The position numbers and the translations under genes were made by a program. From positions 1 through 61,221 of IMG/VR virus record IMGVR_UViG_3300031631_000002: DNA of 61,221 nt, one strand, 5' to 3'. Positions 47,521 through 56,091 of the stretch are shown here, one piece after another. Within the stretch, counting starts at the first letter, position 1. Every line of letters begins with the position of its first letter. The notes under the pieces are model-generated. The model did no database searches. It saw nothing but the letters and a program-made list of their open reading frames with translations, and was not told the origin of the DNA. The DNA comes from a virus.

Positions 47521-50500
47521 ATGAAGAGAATAAATAAATTGCTGGTCGACGCCAGTTCAGTACTGATGGCATGCTTGCATGCAGCAAAAGGACAAGAGAA
47601 CAGCTTTCTCGATCCAGAGCCTGAAGAGGGGAAAGATCCTGAAGTTATTCCAAGTGCCTTAGATGGGTACGAGATTTTCTTAGGTAGTCTAGAGAAAACC
47701 ATGGATGAGTTTGGGTTTGTGCCAAGCCAAGTTATTCTTGTGAAGGATGGGAAAGGTTCAAGAGGGTTAAGGCAGGCGGTCTTCCCACCTTATAAGAAGC
47801 ACAGATCAAGCAGTATGTCCTTCTTAAACGAGTTCAACAGCCTGCAGGCCAGAGCTGAAGAGATGTTGTGGAGTTACGGAGCCCTCAGTGTGGTCAAGGA
47901 CGGCTACGAAGCTGACGATTTGCTAGCAGCTATATGGAAGAAAGGGGATTGGATCTGGAGCCGTGACGGGGATCTTATAGCAGCCGGTGATTGGTTTTAC
48001 GGAGGTGAGAGGAACCCAGACAAGTTCCTAGGCATAACAAAAGAACGCATAGTTGTTTACAAATCTCTTGTAGGTGACACTTCTGACGGTTTCAAGGGCT
48101 GCCCCTCGTTTGGACCAAAGGCGTTCGAGAACATGATCATTAAATATGGTGATGATGTGTGTGACGACATCCTTGAAATGCTGAAGAACGAAACGCTTCA
48201 CGAGCTTGGTGAGTACGCAGAAGAATTCAAACCGTTCGCTAAGGTGGTTGAACTTAAAGAGAAGGTATACCAGAGTTACTACTGCGCCCAGTTCCACCAC
48301 CCAGGCTGGGCCCTCAACTGGCAGAGTAGATTCCCGTCAACAAACGGAGACCTCCCTAAGTGGAACACTTCCGACACCTTAGTAACAACACAAAACTATG
48401 CGGCTGTCTTGTCAGATGTTGAGCATTCAACCTTTTCTTATAGCGTTATTGACTACGAGACAGACACTTGTCAAGAATCAAAAGACTGGTGTGAAACGTC
48501 GGGCGTCAGTGTTGACGTGATAGGATCTGAGATCACTGGTATGGGTCTCAGAATTAATTATTCAAACTATTACTTCTGTGTCAACCATGCGGACACTGAC
48601 AACATCACGGAAGCCCAACTATTGGCCGTGCTCACGGCAATAGAGGGAAAACCTATCTACGCTCACAACTCTACAGGGTTCGAGAACGTGATCACTCACA
48701 ACACTTTCGGAGATTTTCTCGACGGCGTGATAGACACGCAGCTCATGGCCAGCTATGTGAATGAAAATGACATGCTAGGGCTTAAGCATCTGTCTAAAAG
48801 AGATCTTAAATACAGCCAAGCAAGCTATGAAGATACCACTACCAAGACAGAAATTCTGCTTGATGAGAATGGAGAGGGGGAGTACGTCTACACCCAGCTA
48901 GGGATGAGTGAGCTCACCGGCAACGAGGTGGTGAAATATGGAATAGATGACGTGGTAGTCACAGATATACTGCAGAGACGTTTCACTTGCATCATGGAGT
49001 ACGAAGGAACCTTGGACGCATTTCATAACGTAGAGGACGACGCGAGTTACTTCACATCCCTTTGCTTTATCAATGGTGTGGACTTTGACAAAGAAGCTTA
49101 CACCAAGCTCAAGGCAGACAACGACAAGCACACTGACGAGGCTTGGAAGGTGCTGAACACAGCGCTACTTGAAGTTGGGTGGGAAGGTGGAAAGTTTATC
49201 CCTGTGAGACGAAAGAACGCCGGAGTATTCAACAAGATACACGAGGCTCTATACGGGAAGCCCTCGGAGTACTCATCGGTCCAGGGGGCTAAGAAGGGCA
49301 TGCCTAACGATGCCATTGTGCAAGCATTCGATGGCACCCTTGACGATGTCAATGCCCTGTACGAGAAGTATTGGAAGCCGAAGGCAGAGTTTAATGTGAG
49401 ATCTCCCAAGCAGATGTGCAGGCTCCTTTATGAAATTCTAGGGATGAAGATCAGAATCAGAAACAAACCTACCAATAACATGAGGGCCCAAGGGAAGGAA
49501 GGAAACCCCGCCAGCTCTGAAACGGCCATACAGAACAGCCTCACTTACCAAGACACTGACAAGCCTGAAGTTCTTAAGCTACTCTTGGAGTACAAAGGGT
49601 ACCTTACCAAGGAAAGCTTATTCTTTTCTAAATGGCCGAACTATGTCCACTGGAAGACAGGAAAGATCCACTGCTCGATGAAGCAGAGCTCCACCAGTAC
49701 CCGCAGATTCTCCCATTCAAAACCAAACATGGCCCAGCTACCTAAGAGGAAAGGAAAAGAAGTAAGGGACATGATGGTGTCTCCTGAGGAAGATTGGTAC
49801 ATATGGGCCTTGGACATCGACTCACAAGAGCTGATACTTCAAGCTTGGGCTTCCAAAGACCCTGACTTCTTGGCCTGTTATCAAGGGGACGTAAAGAAGG
49901 ATGTTCACTCATCGACAGGTTTTCAAGTGGCAAAAAAGCAAGGAGTTGATTTTGAATCTTATGAGAATTTCATGACACAAAAGGATGGGGAAGCTAAACC
50001 GTACAGGGTGCTAGGGAAGGCAACCAACTTTGCGACTGCCTATCTATGTGGTGCCCCTAAACTTTCTCAGATGCTGTGTGTTGTGGAGAAAGAAGCCCAA
50101 GCATTTATGGATGCCAAGGCAGTGGCTTTCCCGGGGCTGATGCCGGCTGTTGAAGAGTACATCAAAATCTGTAAGGCTAGGGGATACGCAGAGACCTTTG
50201 AAGGGGCGAGGAGACACCTTGGTGGTCACCAACACTTTGGAAGCTCTAAGAAGTATGAAATATCTGCTGCTGGAAGGTTAGCTTGGAGCTTTAGGATCCA
50301 AAGTTCAGCAGCATCACAGATTAAATTAAGTACGGGTAGAATGTACCGTGAAGGGTTGTTTGATGATTCGTTGTGCATGCCTGTAACCATTATCCATGAC
50401 GAGGCAGTAGGGATCATCCATAAATCTGTGCTGGAGGAGCGCATGCCGAAGTTGATAGCTTGCATTTGCCAGAAATACGAGGACATGGAAATCAAGACAT

Positions 50501-50556
50501 CCACTACCCCTGAAATCGGGAGGAATTTTGGATCGTTGACAGAGTGGAAGGGATGA
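47521..50556 (+). CDS. Family A DNA polymerase with 5' nuclease and proofreading domains
   Basis: The protein has 1011 residues with GAGGAGAAG before it. Residues 1-300 are a FEN-type 5' nuclease: KLLVDASSVLMA, DGYEADDLLAAI, WSRDGDLIAA and LVGDTSDGFKGCPSFGPKAF (helix-hairpin-helix). The 3'-5' exonuclease part has VIDYETDTC (Exo I), YAHNSTGFENVI (Exo II) and YGIDDVVVTD (Exo III). The polymerase part has WALDIDSQELILQAW (A), YRVLGKATNFATAYLCG (O-helix, Phe at position 762) and IIHDEAVG (C). It is the replicative enzyme; a full three-domain form like bacterial Pol I is uncommon in phages. Confidence 0.92.
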   Translation: MKRINKLLVDASSVLMACLHAAKGQENSFLDPEPEEGKDPEVIPSALDGYEIFLGSLEKTMDEFGFVPSQVILVKDGKGSRGLRQAVFPPYKKHRSSSMSFLNEFNSLQARAEEMLWSYGALSVVKDGYEADDLLAAIWKKGDWIWSRDGDLIAAGDWFYGGERNPDKFLGITKERIVVYKSLVGDTSDGFKGCPSFGPKAFENMIIKYGDDVCDDILEMLKNETLHELGEYAEEFKPFAKVVELKEKVYQSYYCAQFHHPGWALNWQSRFPSTNGDLPKWNTSDTLVTTQNYAAVLSDVEHSTFSYSVIDYETDTCQESKDWCETSGVSVDVIGSEITGMGLRINYSNYYFCVNHADTDNITEAQLLAVLTAIEGKPIYAHNSTGFENVITHNTFGDFLDGVIDTQLMASYVNENDMLGLKHLSKRDLKYSQASYEDTTTKTEILLDENGEGEYVYTQLGMSELTGNEVVKYGIDDVVVTDILQRRFTCIMEYEGTLDAFHNVEDDASYFTSLCFINGVDFDKEAYTKLKADNDKHTDEAWKVLNTALLEVGWEGGKFIPVRRKNAGVFNKIHEALYGKPSEYSSVQGAKKGMPNDAIVQAFDGTLDDVNALYEKYWKPKAEFNVRSPKQMCRLLYEILGMKIRIRNKPTNNMRAQGKEGNPASSETAIQNSLTYQDTDKPEVLKLLLEYKGYLTKESLFFSKWPNYVHWKTGKIHCSMKQSSTSTRRFSHSKPNMAQLPKRKGKEVRDMMVSPEEDWYIWALDIDSQELILQAWASKDPDFLACYQGDVKKDVHSSTGFQVAKKQGVDFESYENFMTQKDGEAKPYRVLGKATNFATAYLCGAPKLSQMLCVVEKEAQAFMDAKAVAFPGLMPAVEEYIKICKARGYAETFEGARRHLGGHQHFGSSKKYEISAAGRLAWSFRIQSSAASQIKLSTGRMYREGLFDDSLCMPVTIIHDEAVGIIHKSVLEERMPKLIACICQKYEDMEIKTSTTPEIGRNFGSLTEWKG

Positions 50557-50565
50557 GCTATACTT

Positions 50566-50669
50566 TCCACAGGACGTGAGAATCCTGTGGAGTAATACAA
50601 TTTAGGCAGTTGATGACAAGCGTGTCCCTATTACTCGGGAATTCTCACCACGTTATGTCATCAGCTGCC
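50566..50669 (+). promoter_or_regulatory. Hairpin-rich intergenic attenuator or terminator
   Basis: TCCACAGGA / TCCTGTGGA (50566-50591) forms one hairpin. GGCAGTTGATGACA (50605-50618) pairs with TGTCATCAGCTGCC (50656-50669, one wobble), followed by TTTCTTGTTTCT. A part of the first loop (GTGAGAAT) can pair with ATTCTCAC at 50640-50647 instead, so two folds compete. It stands between polymerase and the Rha-like gene. Confidence 0.65.
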
Positions 50670-50692
50670 TTTCTTGTTTCTAGGAGAATAAA

Positions 50693-51325
50693 ATGGATTT
50701 AGTGTTGAAAAAGAGCATGACGATGACCAGCACTCAGTTTGCGGAGATGACTGGTAAGGCAAAGGGACACATTCACAGAACAGTGCGTGACAATTTCGAC
50801 GCTGAATTAAGGGAATCCATTATTGGATCCTCTATAGGAAGTAACGGAATGATCTCGGATTACCATCTACCAGAGACAGAGAGCATCATGCTTGCTGCCA
50901 TGTTGGACAAGTCTTATTTAAGGAAAATAGCAGAATTCTGGAAGAATAGAAACGAGCTACTACCTAAAGACTTGCCGTCAGCCTTGAGGTCTTTGGCCGA
51001 CAGGGAAGAAGCCCTTCAGATAGCCTTAGACACTAAAGCGGAAATAGGGAGTAGGCGAGAAGCAACTTCAATGAACACGGCTTCCACCGCCACTAAGAAG
51101 GCAAATAAACTAGAGATAGAGCTGGATCAATCTAAGACCTACTGCACTATGAAGAGGATGGAGATGCTGTGCCACGGGCAGAAATTTGATTGGAGGTTAC
51201 TAAAAACAACACTAATTGAGATGAACATCCCAGCACTGGACGTCTTTGATGTCAATTATGGGACCGTTAAAGCTTACCATAAAGACGTTTGGATGGAAGC
51301 TTATGGATTAATGGTGGAGATATAA
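50693..51325 (+). CDS. Rha/antirepressor-type regulator
   Basis: The protein has 210 residues with TAGGAG before it. MTSTQFAEMTGKAKGHIHRT followed by DYHLPETESIMLAAMLDKSY is the Rha/KilA type N-terminal module seen in phage regulators, and the C-terminal part (FDWRLLKTTLIEMN, DVNYGTVKAYHKDVWMEAYG) occurs in the same family. It would act on early transcription or host functions. It has its own leader with competing hairpins. Confidence 0.7.
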   Translation: MDLVLKKSMTMTSTQFAEMTGKAKGHIHRTVRDNFDAELRESIIGSSIGSNGMISDYHLPETESIMLAAMLDKSYLRKIAEFWKNRNELLPKDLPSALRSLADREEALQIALDTKAEIGSRREATSMNTASTATKKANKLEIELDQSKTYCTMKRMEMLCHGQKFDWRLLKTTLIEMNIPALDVFDVNYGTVKAYHKDVWMEAYGLMVEI

Positions 51326-51340
51326 GCCGTGGAGGACTTA

Positions 51341-51487
51341 ATGATTAACAACGACAATGATTTAACGATGCTTGGTAGGCAGTTAGTATTACTACCTGTT
51401 GCTATGGCTAATCTTGGACACACAAACATAAGTGGACACAAGAGGTATGTAAGAGGGCAGCCAATGCTTGAAGCTTACCTGGCTTGA
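51341..51487 (+). CDS. Small protein
   Basis: The protein has 48 residues (MINNDNDLTMLGRQLVLLPV) with GGAGG before it. Its stop overlaps the TTG start of the next gene (TTGA). No family recognised. Confidence 0.5.
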   Translation: MINNDNDLTMLGRQLVLLPVAMANLGHTNISGHKRYVRGQPMLEAYLA

Positions 51488-51837
51488 TAGCAAGCCAGAC
51501 AGATTCTACCCTTGATAACTTAATCACGGCATGCTGGGGACGAGGAGAATTTGAGGGCATGCAGAGACAGTTGTTTGATAAAGCCTGCGAAGCAATGACG
51601 ATACATGGAGCTAAGAAACGAATGAACGAACCAAAAGTGAAAGGACTAAGCAGTATAAATATACCAACAGAAGACTTTTTAGGGTTTGGTGAACTTATTC
51701 ACATTGATAGAAAGTTCAAAGACGATGAGGATTATCTCGGGACACTGACATTATCATTTGAAGAATTATTCGGAGATTTAGATAAAGAGGCCTTGATACA
51801 ACTCAGGGATGAGATAGACAGGAGGATAGAGAAATGA
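51484..51837 (+). CDS. Unknown protein, likely TTG start
   Basis: The protein has 117 residues if started at the TTG 51484, which overlaps the previous stop. A later ATG at 51559 after GAGGAG is an alternative. Acidic C-terminal half (FKDDEDYLGTLTLSFEELFG). It overlaps the nuclease gene by 4 bases. Function unknown. Confidence 0.5.
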   Translation: MIASQTDSTLDNLITACWGRGEFEGMQRQLFDKACEAMTIHGAKKRMNEPKVKGLSSINIPTEDFLGFGELIHIDRKFKDDEDYLGTLTLSFEELFGDLDKEALIQLRDEIDRRIEK

Positions 51838-52235
51838 TTAACAACGGTGCATATCTTGAAGATATGTTTCAGAAACAATTCGACAGAGAAGATACTCCTT
51901 CGGTGTGGTGCCATAGATTCCCAGACTCAAAGTCAGCAAGGAACCTAATTGAAAAGCAGCCATCTGACTTCATCCTAGTCGTGGTAGGAGAAGTTACACT
52001 GGTAGAGTGTAAGAGCGTTAAGCACCTGTACCGCCTCCCTAAATTTGCACAGCACAGCAGGATGGTAAAAGCTGCTATGGCTGGAGTAGGAGGAAAGATA
52101 CTTGTACATCACTGGCATTCAGATACCTTCAGGGTGATTCTAGTAAAGGACCTGAGGTTAGGGGCAGCCTCTCATGACTTGAGAAAGCTGTGTGAGGAGT
52201 TGACATGGACGGAGGCAACGGAGAGAATATTATGA
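51834..52235 (+). CDS. PD-(D/E)XK nuclease, Holliday-junction resolvase type
   Basis: The protein has 133 residues. NLIEKQPSDFILVVVGEVTL and LVECKSVKHL show the PD..(D/E)xK core (Asp in PSD, Glu-Cys-Lys). The size and later KAAMAGVGGKILVHHWHS match RecU/Hjc-like resolvases. It is followed by SbcD/SbcC, so a recombination role is likely. Confidence 0.75.
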   Translation: MINNGAYLEDMFQKQFDREDTPSVWCHRFPDSKSARNLIEKQPSDFILVVVGEVTLVECKSVKHLYRLPKFAQHSRMVKAAMAGVGGKILVHHWHSDTFRVILVKDLRLGAASHDLRKLCEELTWTEATERIL

Positions 52236-52405
52236 CACCGAAAGAGAAATTATCTAGAGAAATAGTGAACCTTGTTACTGAGTTCTACGAAAAGACAGGT
52301 GTCGCTATAGAGGACATTAACATAGGATGGTACGAAACATCTGAACCAAAAAATATTTCAAAACAGTACACAGTTACTGGGATTGCTATAGGGATGAAGC
52401 CATGA
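52232..52405 (+). CDS. Small protein of the recombination operon
   Basis: The protein has 57 residues from ATG 52232 (GGAGAG before it, four-base overlap with the nuclease). MTPKEKLSREIVNLVTEFYE is helical, then a short beta end. Function unknown. Confidence 0.55.
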   Translation: MTPKEKLSREIVNLVTEFYEKTGVAIEDINIGWYETSEPKNISKQYTVTGIAIGMKP

Positions 52406-52857
52406 AAAGAACATACAGAGAAGCAATAACAGAATGGATTGAAAGTAAGAAGCACTACAACGTAAGGTACTTGGATTTCTCAGAGGATAAGAGGAGACTT
52501 GCAACAAGCTTCATCATGTATGGTTCTCAAGACGATGAGAGCTTTGACGTAAAAATGTTTTCACTTGGCTATAGGCTAGTAGACAAGAAAATCTCTGTTT
52601 CACTGGATGGCGATATAGTGCAGGCCCACCTGTGGGATTACCCAGAGAAAAATAAAGAACCACTGTTCGAAACAATACTGAACCTGTGCGGAGTGGAAGA
52701 CACTGAACACGTCAACCATGTAGTGATAGCCTTACCTCCAGTAGAGATCGCAGTCGATGTAACTTACAACGTAACAACCTCGGATGGTCTGATTATACTT
52801 GGGGATGATTGTATAGCGCAGGTAACAAAGAAATTCGAATTGGTGGAGGTTGACTGA
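52402..52857 (+). CDS. Unknown protein of the recombination operon
   Basis: The protein has 151 residues; its start overlaps the gene before (ATGA) and its end overlaps the SbcD start by one base. Mixed alpha/beta, acidic. No family recognised. Confidence 0.55.
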   Translation: MKRTYREAITEWIESKKHYNVRYLDFSEDKRRLATSFIMYGSQDDESFDVKMFSLGYRLVDKKISVSLDGDIVQAHLWDYPEKNKEPLFETILNLCGVEDTEHVNHVVIALPPVEIAVDVTYNVTTSDGLIILGDDCIAQVTKKFELVEVD

Positions 52858-53810
52858 TGAAAACTTTAATACTGAACGACATCCACTTGAACTGCCGTAG
52901 GGCTGGAGGCACTACAAAACAATCGAGGAAAGACTTAGAGGTGTGGATGCTGGGCCGATTTAAGGGATTGCTAGAGATACCTCATGAGAAGCTAATAATA
53001 TTAGGTGATCTGTACGACAGGAGACATGTAGATGAGCACATCATGAAAGATGTGATAGAGTTATTAGATAAAGAGAACTGTGCGATAGCTGTAGGGAATC
53101 ATGACGTTGGTAAAGGGGAGGACGGAAACACTATATCTTCTTGTGAATTTACCTCACTAATGTCAGACTCTACGCTTATTAAGGCTCCTATATTCTCAGG
53201 AGGCCTGTATATTATCCCGCATGTTTCAGATCAGAAGCTATTCGACCATGCCGTCCAACTGTGCCCTGATAATACAATAATGTTAACTCACGCCAACATA
53301 GATTCACCATTTGCTCACGGTGACCACAGTTTGAATCTGTCATTACAGCAGATGAAAGATCTGACAGACAGAGGAGTTGATGTGATTGCCGGACACGAAC
53401 ATACTAGGAGAGATGTTATGAACGTCTCAATACTGGGTAACCAATTTCCATCGTCTATTGCAGATTGTCTTGGAGGGGATAAGTTCGCTCATGTACTTGA
53501 GGATGGGGTACTAACCTCGATACCTACATGGACTACTGATTCATACTACGAAGGTTCTGAGATACCCAAAGGACACTACGACTTCATAAACATAACAGGT
53601 GAGTGTGAGTTGGTAGAGTATCCCGCGGTAGTTAAAGCGGTAGCGGAACTAAGAAAAAATTCCGATGCCTTTATTGTGAAGAACTCCACAAAGGTTAAAG
53701 AATTCGAAGTAGCAAAAATGACAGAAGAGATCACAAGGTTCAACATAGTAGATATGTTGTTGGAAGAAATAAACCCTGATTACAGAGACGAGGTGCGGTC
53801 TTGCATATAG
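52857..53810 (+). CDS. sbcD: SbcD/Mre11-like nuclease
   Basis: The protein has 317 residues. Motifs in order: LNDIHLNC (metal site I), LGDLYDRRH (II), AVGNHDVGKG (III), MLTHANIDSPF and VIAGHEHTRRD (IV/V), the calcineurin-like phosphoesterase set as in T4 gp47 and T5 D12. It acts with the SbcC-like ATPase encoded next, cutting DNA ends and hairpins. The start overlaps the preceding gene (TGATGA). Confidence 0.9.
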   Translation: MKTLILNDIHLNCRRAGGTTKQSRKDLEVWMLGRFKGLLEIPHEKLIILGDLYDRRHVDEHIMKDVIELLDKENCAIAVGNHDVGKGEDGNTISSCEFTSLMSDSTLIKAPIFSGGLYIIPHVSDQKLFDHAVQLCPDNTIMLTHANIDSPFAHGDHSLNLSLQQMKDLTDRGVDVIAGHEHTRRDVMNVSILGNQFPSSIADCLGGDKFAHVLEDGVLTSIPTWTTDSYYEGSEIPKGHYDFINITGECELVEYPAVVKAVAELRKNSDAFIVKNSTKVKEFEVAKMTEEITRFNIVDMLLEEINPDYRDEVRSCI

Positions 53811-55891
53811 AACAAGTAACTACAAAGAACTTTGGAGTTCTTGAAAACGGAACTTACAATTTCGTTGACGGAATGAACGTAATACGTGGCCGCAACGAGA
53901 GCGGAAAAACCTCATTAATAGAGGCGGCACTATACGGGATGTTCGGTTCAGGGGCTATACGCGGTACGTTGGAAGACGCTGTCAAGGAGCCCCTCAAAGA
54001 CTCCGAACTATCCGTTGAGGTCAGGTACGGCGGCTACACAGCCAAGAGAAGAAAGTCCTCTGCTTCTGTTGTCGGACCGGACACAAAGATAAACGGCCAG
54101 TCCGCTGTGTCACAATTCTTCTATGACCTTCTTGGAGTTAGAAAGGGAAACGAAAACAGCACTCTAGTGTCTGAGCAAGGAGAGACTGCGGGGATCTTGA
54201 AGGGGAAGCCCGGGGAAGTGTCAGCACTCATTGAAGGTCTAGCAGACTTCAACCAGATAGACGACTTAGTAGAGAATGCCAAGGCTAGGTTCCCTGCCGG
54301 TAACGCTACCTTATTGCAGGAGCTTCTTGAAGAGACAACGGAGAAGCTGAAGATAAAGGAAGGTATAAAATTAACCCCTGCTGCAACCTACATTGCAAAA
54401 GTAACACAGGCAGAGGCTAACCTGAAGGTATCTGAAGCAGCCATCAGGGAACTGAACGACTCAATCAACAGCAAGAAGAGCGAAATAATAAAGATAGAAG
54501 CAGGAGCCACCCTCAAGAGCAAGCTGGCTCATGACATTGACACCCTTAAGAAATCAAGGAAGGAGGCAGAGGTCGAGTTAGAGACGGCAACTGCAGCATC
54601 ACTTGAAGACCTGCAGGCAGTATCGGCTGAGAAGGAGCTTGTAGGTGGATGGCCGGAGGCGGTGCAGAGGTGGGACCTATACAAGGACGTGACGTCATTT
54701 GGTTACTGGAAGGGCGAAGAGTGGGAGGGAGACGTTGAATCACTCGAAGCCGAACTCTCCAAGAACAACGGAAAGAAAGAAGACATAACAACCATACTCA
54801 ACGATGCAAATGCAGAGATAAGAAGCCTCACAAGGAAACTCAACAACGAGGACAAGTGCCCCACTTGTGGTCAGGACACCAAACATATTCACGAAGAGAT
54901 GAACGCAAAGATCAGCAGCGACCTTTCTTACGAGGAAGTCACGGCTAAGAAGGCCGGGGCTGACTTGAAAGAAGTAGAAGAGACTCTACTCGTCTTGAAG
55001 GCTATCAAGTGCGAGCAGGAGAAACGACAGCAGTACGAAAGGTACACAGACAACGCAGAGATTCTACCATTCAACCTTGATTGGACAGCTGCTGAACCAA
55101 TTGAACCTTCAACCGAGAGATTTAACGAAGCAAGAGACCTTATACTGGTCTCAGAGACTCAAGACCGAAGAGTGAAGAAGGCTAAGGATGATGTCGTTAA
55201 ACTCACAGTAGCTGATGCTCTGGCAGAAGAGAAACTCGAAACATTGCAGCAGGAGTACAACTCTACCTTCGTACAAGATGCCTCAGATCTTAAAGGTATA
55301 GTCAATGCCCTTGAGAGGGCGCACAAAGATAGTTCAGAAGAACATGATGTACTGAGCAGTGTAGTGAAAGAAGCTCAGAGAGAGGCAGATAGAGCCGCTA
55401 CAGAGGCAGCCGCGTTAAAGAGTGATCTTGTTGAGTTGAAGAGTGAGGTAGAATCAATAAACAACAGACTGCAGAAGGACTCAAGAAACAGCGAGATTCT
55501 TAAGCAAGTACGTAAGGCGAGACCAAAAGTTCTGAATAGGGTATGGGACAACGTGTTGATGACTGTGTCTGCTACCTTCTCAGACTTGAGAGGTGTTGAG
55601 TCAGTGGTTGCTAAGTCTGACAAAGGCTTCACAGTAAATGGATTACCGGTACATAGACTATCTGGGTCCGGCAAGAGCATCCTGGGGATATCGCTGCGAG
55701 TGGCCTTGAGAAACATTTTCTCTCCTGAAGCAGGCTTTATAATCTTTGACGAACCAGCGGATTCTGCGGATAAGATAAGGACTGCCGCGGTTGTAGCGGC
55801 GCTAGCTAGCGTACGTCAACAGGTTATCATTGTAACTCACGAGGAAGTATCAGGGATGTCTGCTGATAATATCATTGACTTAGACGATTAG
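53801..55891 (+). CDS. sbcC: SbcC/Rad50-like ATPase
   Basis: The protein has 696 residues, started by TTG at 53801: AGGTG stands before it, the frame opens there, and the start overlaps the SbcD stop by 10 bases. NVIRGRNESGKTSLIEAALY (Walker A), a long coiled coil with the zinc hook KCPTCGQDT near the middle, VHRLSGSGKSILGISLRVAL (signature) and FIIFDEPADSAD (Walker B). It forms a clamp with SbcD for end processing, replacing T4 gp46 functions. Confidence 0.9.
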   Translation: MHIEQVTTKNFGVLENGTYNFVDGMNVIRGRNESGKTSLIEAALYGMFGSGAIRGTLEDAVKEPLKDSELSVEVRYGGYTAKRRKSSASVVGPDTKINGQSAVSQFFYDLLGVRKGNENSTLVSEQGETAGILKGKPGEVSALIEGLADFNQIDDLVENAKARFPAGNATLLQELLEETTEKLKIKEGIKLTPAATYIAKVTQAEANLKVSEAAIRELNDSINSKKSEIIKIEAGATLKSKLAHDIDTLKKSRKEAEVELETATAASLEDLQAVSAEKELVGGWPEAVQRWDLYKDVTSFGYWKGEEWEGDVESLEAELSKNNGKKEDITTILNDANAEIRSLTRKLNNEDKCPTCGQDTKHIHEEMNAKISSDLSYEEVTAKKAGADLKEVEETLLVLKAIKCEQEKRQQYERYTDNAEILPFNLDWTAAEPIEPSTERFNEARDLILVSETQDRRVKKAKDDVVKLTVADALAEEKLETLQQEYNSTFVQDASDLKGIVNALERAHKDSSEEHDVLSSVVKEAQREADRAATEAAALKSDLVELKSEVESINNRLQKDSRNSEILKQVRKARPKVLNRVWDNVLMTVSATFSDLRGVESVVAKSDKGFTVNGLPVHRLSGSGKSILGISLRVALRNIFSPEAGFIIFDEPADSADKIRTAAVVAALASVRQQVIIVTHEEVSGMSADNIIDLDD

Positions 55892-55938
55892 GCATAGTAA
55901 GTTATCTCATCATCATAATAATAACAAAGGAGGAAAAG

Positions 55939-56058
55939 ATGAAAGAATACAAATGTAAGAAGTGTGGGCACGAGTGGGTGCCAAGAATTTCAAAGCCGAA
56001 GGCGTGCCCCAGGTGTAATTCAAGAACATGGGACAAAGACAGCAAACCTAAGAAGTAA
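55939..56058 (+). CDS. Zinc-ribbon micro-protein (paralogue B)
   Basis: The protein has 39 residues with AAAGGAGGAAAAG before it. EYKCKKCGHEWVPR and KACPRCNSRTWDK form a four-Cys ribbon, closely alike to the protein at 43810 in Cys spacing and the following W-D. It stands alone between SbcC and ligase. Perhaps a partner of these enzymes. Confidence 0.65.
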   Translation: MKEYKCKKCGHEWVPRISKPKACPRCNSRTWDKDSKPKK

Positions 56059-56091
56059 TTCACCTACCAACCGCCAAAGGAGCACAACCAA

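Noticed and set aside
47346-47702. 118-codon minus-strand frame
   Set aside because: Antisense to the start of the polymerase gene and its terminator; no sign of coding.
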